The position numbers and the translations under genes are program-made. Shown piece by piece: positions 22,927-30,248 of a stretch of DNA of 47,096 bases (position 1 is its first letter; each line of letters starts with the position of its first letter). The DNA lies in assembly GCA_018362935.1 (NCBI GenBank), contig JAHALQ010000011.1, positions 1 through 47,096 of the forward strand. Direction: 5' to 3'. The notes beneath the pieces are model-generated. The model made no database searches. It was not told where the DNA came from and saw only the letters and a list, made by a program, of their open reading frames with translations. The DNA comes from Pseudomonadota bacterium. Its GTDB lineage: Bacteria; Pseudomonadota; Alphaproteobacteria; RF32; CAG-239.

Positions 22927-22954
22927 TTTTCCAATATGTCTAAGGACCTGAAAA

Positions 22955-24103
22955 TTGTTTTTTATTGTTGCTTTACTTATTATATCTGTTGCCTGTTCGA
23001 CAATTACAATCAGAACTCTGGTTAGTTACAGCGATATGAAGCGGCTCGGCAAAATGATGATGTCGGGCATTATCATTGTTGGCTGGTTTTCTCCGATTTT
23101 TGTGCGCATGTTCAAAAATGCCGGTTTTATGAGCAGCGGCGCTTATGATATCTTATATACGGCATCCTATACGCTCTATGGCTTTGTCTTTATTCTTTTC
23201 TGTTTTCTGATTCTGCGCGATATTCTGTGGTACGCAGTATACGGCTTGGCGCGTTTGCTGGGCTACAATAAATGGTCTCTGAATCCCAAAAATTTGAGTG
23301 TTTTGAGCTATGCCAACTATGCGGTGCTGATTGTCAGCGCGCTGGTCAGCGGCTGGGCGCTGTATGAGGGGATAAAAGTTCCGCAGGTAAAGGAACTAAC
23401 GTTTCACAGCGGCAAGCTCAGCCGCGACATGCGCATTGTTCATTTGACGGATTTGCATATCAATCGCACCACGCCGCTCAGCCGGATTAACAAAATTGTC
23501 AACACGGTTAACAACCTCGGTGCCGATGTGATTGTTATGACCGGCGATATTATTGATGACGACGCCACCCGTATGGAAGAACAGCTGGCTGCGCTTCAGG
23601 GGTTGTCTGCGCCGTACGGCATCTATGTGTCGCTCGGCAATCATGAATATTACAGCGGCCTGAGCTCGGTGAGTTACCGTTTCCGCAAAATGGGTTTTCC
23701 GCTGCTGATGAACCGCGGTACCCGCATCAACAACAGCGGCCTGTTTATTGCGGGGATTCCTGATGCGTACACGGCGGCAACGCACCCGACCTTTAACATC
23801 AATATCCCGCAGGCTTTACAAAAAAGCCATGACAATGATTATAAAATTTTGCTGTCGCACACGCCCGAAGTCGCCCTCAATCTGGACAAGTCGCATTTTG
23901 ACCTGATTCTGGCGGGGCATACCCACGGCGGACAGATTTTTCCGTTTCACTACTTTGTCAAAAAAGCCAACAAATTCCTGACCGGCGAATATGATGTCAA
24001 CGGCATCAAACTGTACGTTTCCAACGGCGCCGGAACCTGGGGGCCGATGATGCGCCTGTTCGCGCCGTCGGATATTACGGTGATTAACCTTTTCAAGAAA
24101 TAA
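22955..24103 (+). CDS. Membrane-anchored metallophosphoesterase
   Basis: 382 residues from a TTG at 22955, supported by AAGGA eight bases upstream. Four hydrophobic segments in the first 150 residues, then a calcineurin-like phosphoesterase: 'VHLTDLHIN' (D-x-H), 'VIVMTGDIIDD' (GD), 'YVSLGNHEYY' (GNHE), 'ILLSHTPEV' and 'LILAGHTHGGQI' (GHxH). All metal ligands are present. The layout matches the YkuE/YaeI-like group of membrane phosphoesterases; substrate not known, possibly a lipid-linked phosphate. It separates the DUF4167 gene from clpB, which are usually adjacent. Confidence 0.92.
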   Translation: MFFIVALLIISVACSTITIRTLVSYSDMKRLGKMMMSGIIIVGWFSPIFVRMFKNAGFMSSGAYDILYTASYTLYGFVFILFCFLILRDILWYAVYGLARLLGYNKWSLNPKNLSVLSYANYAVLIVSALVSGWALYEGIKVPQVKELTFHSGKLSRDMRIVHLTDLHINRTTPLSRINKIVNTVNNLGADVIVMTGDIIDDDATRMEEQLAALQGLSAPYGIYVSLGNHEYYSGLSSVSYRFRKMGFPLLMNRGTRINNSGLFIAGIPDAYTAATHPTFNINIPQALQKSHDNDYKILLSHTPEVALNLDKSHFDLILAGHTHGGQIFPFHYFVKKANKFLTGEYDVNGIKLYVSNGAGTWGPMMRLFAPSDITVINLFKK

Positions 24104-24111
24104 TTTTAATC

Positions 24112-24141
24112 CTTGATTTTGCCTTCTTATAATTCCTATAT
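24112..24141 (+). promoter_or_regulatory. RpoH-type heat-shock promoter of clpB
   Basis: CTTGAT (24112-24117), 17 bases, then CCTATAT (24135-24141). The alphaproteobacterial RpoH consensus recalled from Rhizobiales is CTTGAC-N17-CYTATNT, so ten or more of the defined positions agree. It lies 20 bases before the clpB ATG. Confidence 0.75.
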
Positions 24142-24161
24142 TGATAGAAGAGAGGTGAAAT

Positions 24162-26750
24162 ATGGATTTTGAAAAACTGACATCGCGTTCCAAAGAATTG
24201 ATACAGGACGTGATAAATCTGGCGGCGTCCAACAAAAACCAGTATATCACGCCGCTGCATATGCTTAAGGTCATGTTGGATTCCAAAGACGACGTGATTA
24301 TGAACCTGATTTTGAAGTCGGGCGGCAGCATTACCCAGCTGCGCGACAGGCTTGAAACCGAGTTTGCCAAACTGCCCAAAGTCGAAGGCAGTGCCGTTCA
24401 GAGCCTGATGAACCAGGACTTTACCAATATGATTATGGAAGCCGAAAAGCTGGCTGACAAATCCGGCGACAAATTTGTGACGGTCGAGCGGATATTGCAG
24501 GCGCTGGCCATGGGTGCGGGCAACGGCGCGGCAGAAGTTTTGAACGCCGCGGGCGTCAATGCCGTCAAGCTCAATCAGGCGATAAACGAATACCGCAAGG
24601 GCAGGGTTGCCGACAGCGAAAGCTCGGAAGACAATTTTGAAGCCTTAAAGAAATATGCCATTGATATTACCCAAAAAGCCAAAGAAGGCAAGCTCGATCC
24701 GGTCATCGGCCGTGAGCACGAGATACGCCGTACCATACAGGTCTTGTCGCGCCGCACCAAAAACAATCCGGTGCTGATTGGCGAGCCGGGCGTCGGCAAA
24801 ACCGCGATTGTCGAGGGGCTGGCCATGCGCATTGTCAACAATGACGTGCCTGAGAGCCTGCGCGGCAAACGGCTGCTGGCGCTGGATTTGGGCGCTTTGA
24901 TTGCCGGTGCCAAATTCCGCGGCGAATTTGAAGAAAGACTGAAAGCCGTGCTCAAAGACGTTGAGGCTTCCAACGGCAATATCATTTTGTTTATCGACGA
25001 AATGCACACGCTGGTCGGCGCCGGCGCTTCCGAGGGGTCAATGGATGCATCCAACCTGCTCAAGCCGGCATTGGCGCGCGGCGAACTTCACTGCCTTGGC
25101 GCCACGACTTTGAACGAGTATAAAAAATATGTCGAGAAAGACGCTGCCTTGGCGCGCCGTTTTCAGGATGTTTTCGTAGACGAGCCGACGGTAGAAGACA
25201 CCATTTCCATTTTGCGCGGCATCAAAGAGAAATTCGAGCTTCACCACGGGGTCAAAATTTCCGACCCGGCGCTGATTGCTGCCGCCACATTGTCCAACCG
25301 CTATATCAGCGACCGTTTCCTGCCCGATAAGGCGATTGACCTGATGGACGAAGCGGCGAGTTCGCTGCGCATGGCGATTGACTCCAAACCGGAAGAGCTT
25401 GATGAGCTTGACCGCCGGATTTTGCAGCTGAAAATCGAGCGCGAGGCGCTCAAAAAGGAAAACGATGCCAAATCCAAAGAACGCAGCGAACTGATTAATT
25501 ATGAAATTTCCGGGCTTGAAGCCAAGGCCAAAACCTTGGAAGACAAATGGAAAGACGAGAAGCAGGGCTTGGCTGATTTCACGAGCCTCAAGGAACAGCT
25601 GGACAAAGCGCGGATTGAGGTTGAGATTGCCAAACGCGAAGGGCGCTTTGAACGCGCAGGGGAACTGCAATACAGCGTCATTCCCGAGCTTGAAAACAAG
25701 ATTAAGACGGCGGAAGCTGCGGCCGAGCAGCACAAAAACAGCTTTTCCGAAACCGTTACCGAAGAAAACATCGCCAATGTCGTGTCCAAGTGGACGGGCG
25801 TTCCGGTTGATAAAATGCTTGAGGGCGAAAAAGAGAAGCTTTTGCATATGGAAGACTATCTGTCCAAACGCGTTATCGGGCAGAAAGAGGCGATTGCCGC
25901 CGTGTCGAATGCGGTTCGCCGCTCGCGGGCGGGTATTTCGGACGCTTCACAGCCGATTGGATCGTTTTTGTTCCTGGGGCCGACCGGCGTCGGCAAGACC
26001 GAATTAAGCAAGGCATTGGCCGAGTTTTTGTTTAATGACGAAACGGCGATGCTGCGGATTGATATGTCGGAATATATGGAAAAGCATTCGGTTGCCCGGC
26101 TGATTGGCTCGCCTCCGGGATACGTCGGCTATGAAGAAGGAGGCGTGCTGACCGAGGCTGTCCGCCGCCGTCCGTATCAGGTGATATTGTTTGACGAGGT
26201 TGAAAAAGCCCACCCGGATGTATTCAATGTTTTGCTGCAAGTGCTGGATGACGGCCGCCTGACCGACGGCAAAGGCCGCACGGTGGACTTTAAGAATACC
26301 ATTATTATCATGACGTCAAACCTTGGGTCGGATATTTTGTGCAACGCGACCGGCGCCGATGATCCCAAAAAGGTTAAGGCCAAGATTATGGATGTGGTCA
26401 AAGGCGCGTTCCGTCCGGAGTTCATCAATCGTATTGATGAGATAACCATTTTCCATAAGCTTGATAAGAGTAACATCAAGGATATTGCCGAATTGCAGAT
26501 TGCGGCGATTGAAAAACGCCTGGCCGGAAAGAATATTCATTTCCGCGTGACCGACACGGCCTTTATCTGGATTGTCAACAACGGTTATGATCCGGTGTAT
26601 GGCGCACGTCCGTTGAAAAGGCTGTTGAAAACGCAGTTGGAAAACAAGCTGGCGATGAAAATAATCAACGGTGAAATCGGCGACAACGATACGGCGGACA
26701 TCATCGTGTCAAACGGCGCGCTGGACATTGTGCGCAGCAAAAAGAAGTAA
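24162..26750 (+). CDS. clpB: Disaggregase chaperone ClpB
   Basis: Hsp100 AAA+ ATPase that pulls proteins out of aggregates with DnaK. 862 residues, the usual length. N-domain (about 1-145), first AAA domain with Walker A 'GEPGVGKTAIVEGLA' and 'ILFIDEMHTLVGAG', a coiled-coil middle domain (about 405-525, the feature that separates ClpB from ClpA/ClpC), second AAA domain with 'GPTGVGKTELSKALAEFLF' and 'VILFDEVEKAHPDVF', sensor 'RPEFINRIDE'. RpoH-type promoter just upstream, clear terminator downstream, AGAGGTG as ribosome site. Confidence 0.98.
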   Translation: MDFEKLTSRSKELIQDVINLAASNKNQYITPLHMLKVMLDSKDDVIMNLILKSGGSITQLRDRLETEFAKLPKVEGSAVQSLMNQDFTNMIMEAEKLADKSGDKFVTVERILQALAMGAGNGAAEVLNAAGVNAVKLNQAINEYRKGRVADSESSEDNFEALKKYAIDITQKAKEGKLDPVIGREHEIRRTIQVLSRRTKNNPVLIGEPGVGKTAIVEGLAMRIVNNDVPESLRGKRLLALDLGALIAGAKFRGEFEERLKAVLKDVEASNGNIILFIDEMHTLVGAGASEGSMDASNLLKPALARGELHCLGATTLNEYKKYVEKDAALARRFQDVFVDEPTVEDTISILRGIKEKFELHHGVKISDPALIAAATLSNRYISDRFLPDKAIDLMDEAASSLRMAIDSKPEELDELDRRILQLKIEREALKKENDAKSKERSELINYEISGLEAKAKTLEDKWKDEKQGLADFTSLKEQLDKARIEVEIAKREGRFERAGELQYSVIPELENKIKTAEAAAEQHKNSFSETVTEENIANVVSKWTGVPVDKMLEGEKEKLLHMEDYLSKRVIGQKEAIAAVSNAVRRSRAGISDASQPIGSFLFLGPTGVGKTELSKALAEFLFNDETAMLRIDMSEYMEKHSVARLIGSPPGYVGYEEGGVLTEAVRRRPYQVILFDEVEKAHPDVFNVLLQVLDDGRLTDGKGRTVDFKNTIIIMTSNLGSDILCNATGADDPKKVKAKIMDVVKGAFRPEFINRIDEITIFHKLDKSNIKDIAELQIAAIEKRLAGKNIHFRVTDTAFIWIVNNGYDPVYGARPLKRLLKTQLENKLAMKIINGEIGDNDTADIIVSNGALDIVRSKKK

Positions 26751-26764
26751 GCTGATCTGAAAGC

Positions 26765-26791
26765 CGCTCTGAAAAGGGCGGTTTTTTTTTG
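26765..26791 (+). terminator. Terminator of clpB
   Basis: CCGCTCT (26765-26771) pairs with AGGGCGG (26776-26782) around GAAA, then nine T. Confidence 0.85.
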
Positions 26792-26838
26792 ACACGAATA
26801 ACCGTCTTTACATATCCGTAGTCGTCGTGTCGCCAAAG

Positions 26839-26880
26839 TTATCCACAGATTTGACTTTGGGAAAAGCTTTGTGTTATAGC
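26839..26880 (+). promoter_or_regulatory. DnaA box and promoter before the lysozyme-like gene
   Basis: TTATCCACA (26839-26847) is a perfect DnaA box. Four bases on, TTGACT (26851-26856), 18-bp spacer, TATAGC (26875-26880) form a sigma-70-like promoter. The box is in a position where bound DnaA could influence this promoter; a chance match is also possible because only one box was found. Confidence 0.5.
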
Positions 26881-26938
26881 TGAAAGACTGCTAAATTTTT
26901 AGTAGTATTTTAAACACAATAAACTTTTGGAGTGCAAA

Positions 26939-27829
26939 ATGTCTTATAACAAATCAAATGCCAAAAAACAGGAACCGGATTATTCTGATTTAACCCTGCG
27001 GGAAGAACTTGAAGCCCGTTTTAAAGACGCCGGATATTTCACGGAAGAAGAGTCATCGGCACAGCCGCAGATGTATGAGTGGCAGGGAGAAGGGTGTGAT
27101 GATTGCCGGCAATATAATGGTCGGAAATTCAGTCTTGATTCGATACCGGATACTCATCCGAATTGCAAATGTGAGCTGGTCGCGGATTCTAATGACAATC
27201 TGCCGACAATCTTTGCCGGTGAGGTGCAAAAAGAAAGGTATGAATTTCTCAAAAAACAAGAACAGTTTTTGCTTGAAAATATGAAACAGGCGCTTTTGCG
27301 AAGTGAGGGTAGTAAGCAGTATATTTATCTTGATACCAAAGGATTCAAAACAATTGGTGCGGGAACTAAAATTGATGACAAAAATACTTTCATGCAGATT
27401 AATTGGCAGGTAAACGGCCGCCCTGCCACGGAGGCCGAAAAACAACAAGCCTTTGAGATTTTTGAGCTTCTCAAACAAAAAGAAAAGTTTGGAAAAGAGA
27501 TAAATGCAGAAAGATATGAAGATGTGAGCAACTTAAGAATAGATGAACGGGAGATTTCGCGTTTGTTGGAAGAGCATCTCCGACAGGATTTGAAAAAACT
27601 TAAAAGCGGTTTTCCCAATTTTGACAATTTGCCGCTGCCGCTGAAAGAAGTCCTGCTTGATATACGCTACAATACCGGCAGCGTCAGGTGCAGTAAGTGG
27701 CCTAATTTATATGAGGCGATAGAGAAACACGATACAGCTTGGACGGCAAATGAAGTCAACCGCAAAGATATCGGAAAAAAACGTAATGATTGGGCTAAAG
27801 AAAAAATCTTGTCTATCCGGAAATGGTAA
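26939..27829 (+). CDS. T4-lysozyme-type (GH24) muramidase with N-terminal Mu-F-like Cys motif
   Basis: 296 residues from the ATG at 26939 (GGAG six bases upstream). The catalytic part is clear: E123 in 'LLRSEGSK', D132 in 'YLDTKGF' and T138 in 'KTIGAGT' have exactly the spacing of E11, D20 and T26 in T4 lysozyme. The second lobe follows (about 205-295, 'LLDIRYNTGSVRCSKWPNL' and 'NRKDIGKKRNDWAK'). Before it, residues 48-80 hold 'YEWQGEGCDDCRQYNGRKF' and 'THPNCKCEL': the C-x2-C ... H-P-N-C-x-C signature known from the C-terminus of phage Mu F/SPP1 gp7 head proteins. No signal peptide. A convergent lipoprotein gene begins at the next base. It could be a phage endolysin relic or a peptidoglycan-degrading toxin. 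Confidence 0.85.
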   Translation: MSYNKSNAKKQEPDYSDLTLREELEARFKDAGYFTEEESSAQPQMYEWQGEGCDDCRQYNGRKFSLDSIPDTHPNCKCELVADSNDNLPTIFAGEVQKERYEFLKKQEQFLLENMKQALLRSEGSKQYIYLDTKGFKTIGAGTKIDDKNTFMQINWQVNGRPATEAEKQQAFEIFELLKQKEKFGKEINAERYEDVSNLRIDEREISRLLEEHLRQDLKKLKSGFPNFDNLPLPLKEVLLDIRYNTGSVRCSKWPNLYEAIEKHDTAWTANEVNRKDIGKKRNDWAKEKILSIRKW

Positions 27830-28289
27830 TTATGGATAAATGGCAAAGTGCTCTGTACCAAGCGATTGGCCGTCTAATTCAAATGTTTGGTTCTCAACAT
27901 TAAAGCCGTTAAAATATGACAATTCTTCTTGAGTAGGCGGCCGGATAGTAAAAGTTTCAATCCGCCAGAAATCTTTTTTGTAAGGATTATTACATTTTAA
28001 AGAAATGGAATCTTGGGTGTTGCTTAACATCTCGCAATCTTGGGTAAGGGTATAGCCTTCTCTGTTTTTGATTGTAATCTTGGTCGGCGTGAGTTGAGTT
28101 GTCCACGGGGTAGATATTGATTCCAGCGTTTCATAGAACAGCGGATTGACAAACCGCTGTTCTTGAGGCGGAATATCTGCACAAGCTCCCAACAATCCGA
28201 TTATCAAAAAAATATAATTTTTATTCATGCCGCATCTCTCGGGTTCATTATAACCGTATTGTTAGCAAATACAAGAAAATTTAATCCGC
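27764..28289. repeat. Tandem duplication, unit 1
   Basis: 526 bases repeated at 28303-28828 (offset exactly 539, units 13 bases apart). It contains the last 21 codons of the lysozyme-like gene, the convergent lipoprotein gene and its upstream region. The boundaries are AAAGATATCGG on the left and TTAATCCGC on the right. Confidence 0.92.
27830..28228 (-). CDS. Lipoprotein, copy 1; possible lysozyme immunity protein
   Basis: 132 residues. Signal peptide with lipobox GLLGAC, lipidated Cys at 16. Mature part is beta-rich, with two more cysteines (65 and 79) that could form a disulfide ('TLTQDCEML ... SLKCNNPY'). Not recognised; the usual lysozyme-inhibitor families (MliC, PliC, Ivy) are lipoproteins or periplasmic proteins of similar size, but I see none of their motifs clearly. 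Its stop codon is the base right after the lysozyme-like stop codon, on the other strand, so the two genes are convergent with no gap. A paralogue lies 539 bases downstream. A protective partner of the muramidase is inferred from position. Confidence 0.8.
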   Translation of the reverse strand: MNKNYIFLIIGLLGACADIPPQEQRFVNPLFYETLESISTPWTTQLTPTKITIKNREGYTLTQDCEMLSNTQDSISLKCNNPYKKDFWRIETFTIRPPTQEELSYFNGFNVENQTFELDGQSLGTEHFAIYP

Positions 28290-28302
28290 AGGATTAGAAA
28301 TA

Positions 28303-28368
28303 AAAGATATCGGAAAAGACCGTAATGATTGGGCTAAAGAAAAAGTCTTGTCTATCCGAAAATGGTAA
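28303..28368 (+). pseudogene. 3' relic of the lysozyme-like gene
   Basis: The last 21 codons plus stop of the muramidase gene, copied with the duplication; the reading frame is intact (two amino-acid changes against 27764-27829) but no start or catalytic part is present. It shows that the duplication was of a DNA segment, not of a gene unit. Confidence 0.85.
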
Positions 28369-28767
28369 TTATGGATAAATGGCAAAGTGCTCTGTACCAA
28401 GCGATTGGCCGTCTAATTCAACTGTCTGGCTATCAACATAAAAACCATTAAAATATGAACTTTCCTCTTGATTAGGCCGTCGGATGGTAAAAGTTTCAAT
28501 GCGCCAGAAATTTTTATTGTAAGGATTATTACATTTTAAAGAAATGGAATCTTGGGTATTGCTTAACATCTCGCAATCTTGGGTGAGGGTATAGCCTTCT
28601 CTGTTTTTGATTGTAATCTTGGTCGGCGTGAGTTGAGTTGTCCACGGAGTAGACCTTGATTCCAGCGTTTCATAGAACAGCGGATTGACAAACCGCTGTT
28701 CTTGAGGCGGAATATCTGCGCAAGCCCCCAACAATCCGATTATCAAAAAAATATAATTTTTATTCAT
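28369..28767 (-). CDS. Lipoprotein, copy 2
   Basis: Paralogue of 27830-28228, also 132 residues with the same lipobox and the same cysteine pair. Ten residues differ: position 38 and nine positions between 84 and 116 (84, 86, 97, 99, 103, 110, 112, 113, 116). The signal peptide, the stretch 39-83 and the last 16 residues are identical. The frame and ribosome site (GGAGAGG before the ATG) are intact, so both copies are probably expressed. The clustered differences suggest that this stretch has a separate history or is the surface that matters for binding. Confidence 0.8.
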
Positions 28768-28828
28768 GCCACACCTCTCCGATTCATTATAGGCGTATTG
28801 TTAGCAAATACAACAAGATTTAATCCGC

Positions 28829-28918
28829 TGATTTGGAACTTCTGGCTCTTTTAGATCCGAATAATATCGGCCGCAGAGAAGTATATGTCTTGGACGATAA
28901 CGGACGGATAAACACCAA
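28829..28918 (+). pseudogene. Possible remnant of another reading frame
   Basis: Right after the duplication boundary a plus-strand frame without a start reads 'LELLALLDPNNIGRREVYVL' followed by 'DDNGRINTNKK', which looks like protein more than like random DNA, before it runs into the pgk terminator. Possibly the 3' end of a gene cut by the rearrangement. Weak evidence. Confidence 0.3.
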
Positions 28919-28921
28919 CAA

Positions 28922-28949
28922 AAAGCCGCTCCTTCACGGGAGCGGCTTT
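28922..28949 (-). terminator. Terminator of pgk
   Basis: AAAGCCGCTCC (28922-28932) pairs with GGAGCGGCTTT (28939-28949); on the minus strand TTTTTG follows the stem. Confidence 0.85.
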
Positions 28950-28968
28950 CCCATAAGCGGGGTTTGCC

Positions 28969-30180
28969 CTATTTTTTAAGGACAACCACACCCGGCAGTT
29001 CTTTGCCTTCCATCCATTCAAGGAAAGCGCCGCCGGCTGTCGAAATATAAGAGAATTTATCGGCAACGCCGGCATTCTCCAAAGCCGAAACGGTATCGCC
29101 GCCGCCGGCAACCGACATCATCCTGCCGGCCTGAGTCAGCTCGGCTGCGTGAGCCGCGACTTTGTTGGTGGCGTTGTCAAACGGTTTCAGCTCAAATACG
29201 CCGAGCGGGCCGTTCCAAACCAAGGTCTTGCACTCGTCGAGCTTGCCGTTGATTGAGGCAATCGTCTTGTCGCCGACATCCATCAAAATCCAGCCCTCGG
29301 CCGGAATCTCGTCAAGGCTGACGGTTTTGTGTTCGGCATCGGCCTTAAACTCTTTGGAAACAACCACATCCAGCGGCAAAACAATATCGCAGTTGTTGGC
29401 TTTGGCTGTCGCCATGATTTCTTTGGCAGTGTCCAGCATGTCCATCTGAACCAGCGAGTTGGCTTCGTTGACGGTGTCAATGCCGCTGGCTTTCATAAAA
29501 GTATGCGCCATACCGCCGGAAATAACCAGCTTGTCGACTTTCTTAACCAGATTGTTCAGCAAATCCAGCTTGGTTGAAACTTTGGAACCGCCGACAACGG
29601 CCATCAGCGGGCGCTGCGGATTGTTCAGGCCTTTGGACAGGGCGTTGACTTCTTCTTCCATTAACAGGCCGAAAGCCGCTGGTTTCAGCTTGGCGGCCGC
29701 AACCATCGAGGCATGGGCGCGGTGAGCGGTTGAGAAAGCGTCCGAAACATAAACGTCGGCCGGTTTGACCAGCTCGGCGGCAAAAGCCTCGTCGCCTTTT
29801 TTCTCTTCATTGTAGAAGCGCAGGTTTTCCAACAGCAAAACTTCGTCGCCTTTCATGTTCTTAACGGCTTCTTCGACTTTGGGGCCGATGCAGTCGTCAA
29901 CAAACACAACATGCTTGCCGAGGGCTTTTTCGAGCTCGGGCGCAACATGCGACAGCGAGTTTTTCATGTCGCCTTTGCCTTCCGGGCGGCCGAAGTGGGA
30001 GATAACCACAACTTTGGCGCCTTTGTCCATCAGGGTTTTGATGGTCGGGACGGTGCGGTCAATACGCGCGGTGTTGGTCACATGGAAGTTCTCGTCCATC
30101 GGAACGTTCAAATCGGCGCGCAGCATGGCAACTTTGCCGTTGAGGTCGCCGAGGTCATTAATCGTTTTATATTCGCTCAT
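28969..30180 (-). CDS. pgk: Phosphoglycerate kinase
   Basis: Transfers phosphate from 1,3-bisphosphoglycerate to ADP in glycolysis. 403 residues. Signatures: 'GKVAMLRADLNVPMDENF', 'VVISHFGRPEGK', 'LLLENLRFYNEEKKGD', 'AVVGGSKVSTKLDLLNNL', 'DVGDKTIA' and the nucleotide-binding 'VAGGGDTVSALEN'. Second gene of a gap-pgk pair on the minus strand; a terminator-like hairpin lies between them (30212-30233), so part of the transcription probably stops after gap. Its own terminator follows. Confidence 0.98.
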   Translation of the reverse strand: MSEYKTINDLGDLNGKVAMLRADLNVPMDENFHVTNTARIDRTVPTIKTLMDKGAKVVVISHFGRPEGKGDMKNSLSHVAPELEKALGKHVVFVDDCIGPKVEEAVKNMKGDEVLLLENLRFYNEEKKGDEAFAAELVKPADVYVSDAFSTAHRAHASMVAAAKLKPAAFGLLMEEEVNALSKGLNNPQRPLMAVVGGSKVSTKLDLLNNLVKKVDKLVISGGMAHTFMKASGIDTVNEANSLVQMDMLDTAKEIMATAKANNCDIVLPLDVVVSKEFKADAEHKTVSLDEIPAEGWILMDVGDKTIASINGKLDECKTLVWNGPLGVFELKPFDNATNKVAAHAAELTQAGRMMSVAGGGDTVSALENAGVADKFSYISTAGGAFLEWMEGKELPGVVVLKK

Positions 30181-30211
30181 ATATTTTTCCTTATATCATA
30201 CAAAAACAAAA

Positions 30212-30233
30212 CCCCCTTGGAAATCCAAGAGGG
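30212..30233 (-). terminator. Hairpin between gap and pgk
   Basis: CCCCCTTGG (30212-30220) pairs with CCAAGAGGG (30225-30233) with one mismatch; on the minus strand TTTTGTTTTTG follows. Acts as terminator or attenuator between the two genes. Confidence 0.75.
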
Positions 30234-30248
30234 CTTGTTCCAAATCAA

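Larger units (their letters stand above)
28303..28828. repeat. Tandem duplication, unit 2
   Basis: Second copy of 27764-28289. Base differences cluster between about 28440 and 28530, while the 3' lysozyme relic and the N-terminal lipoprotein part are nearly unchanged. Confidence 0.92.

Noticed and set aside
26839..26847. Chromosome origin (oriC) suggested by a DnaA box
   Set aside because: Only one box, no AT-rich unwinding element and no origin-linked genes nearby.
26939..27829. Evidence of a full prophage
   Set aside because: Lysozyme and collar domains occur alone; no capsid, terminase, portal, integrase or attachment sites were seen.
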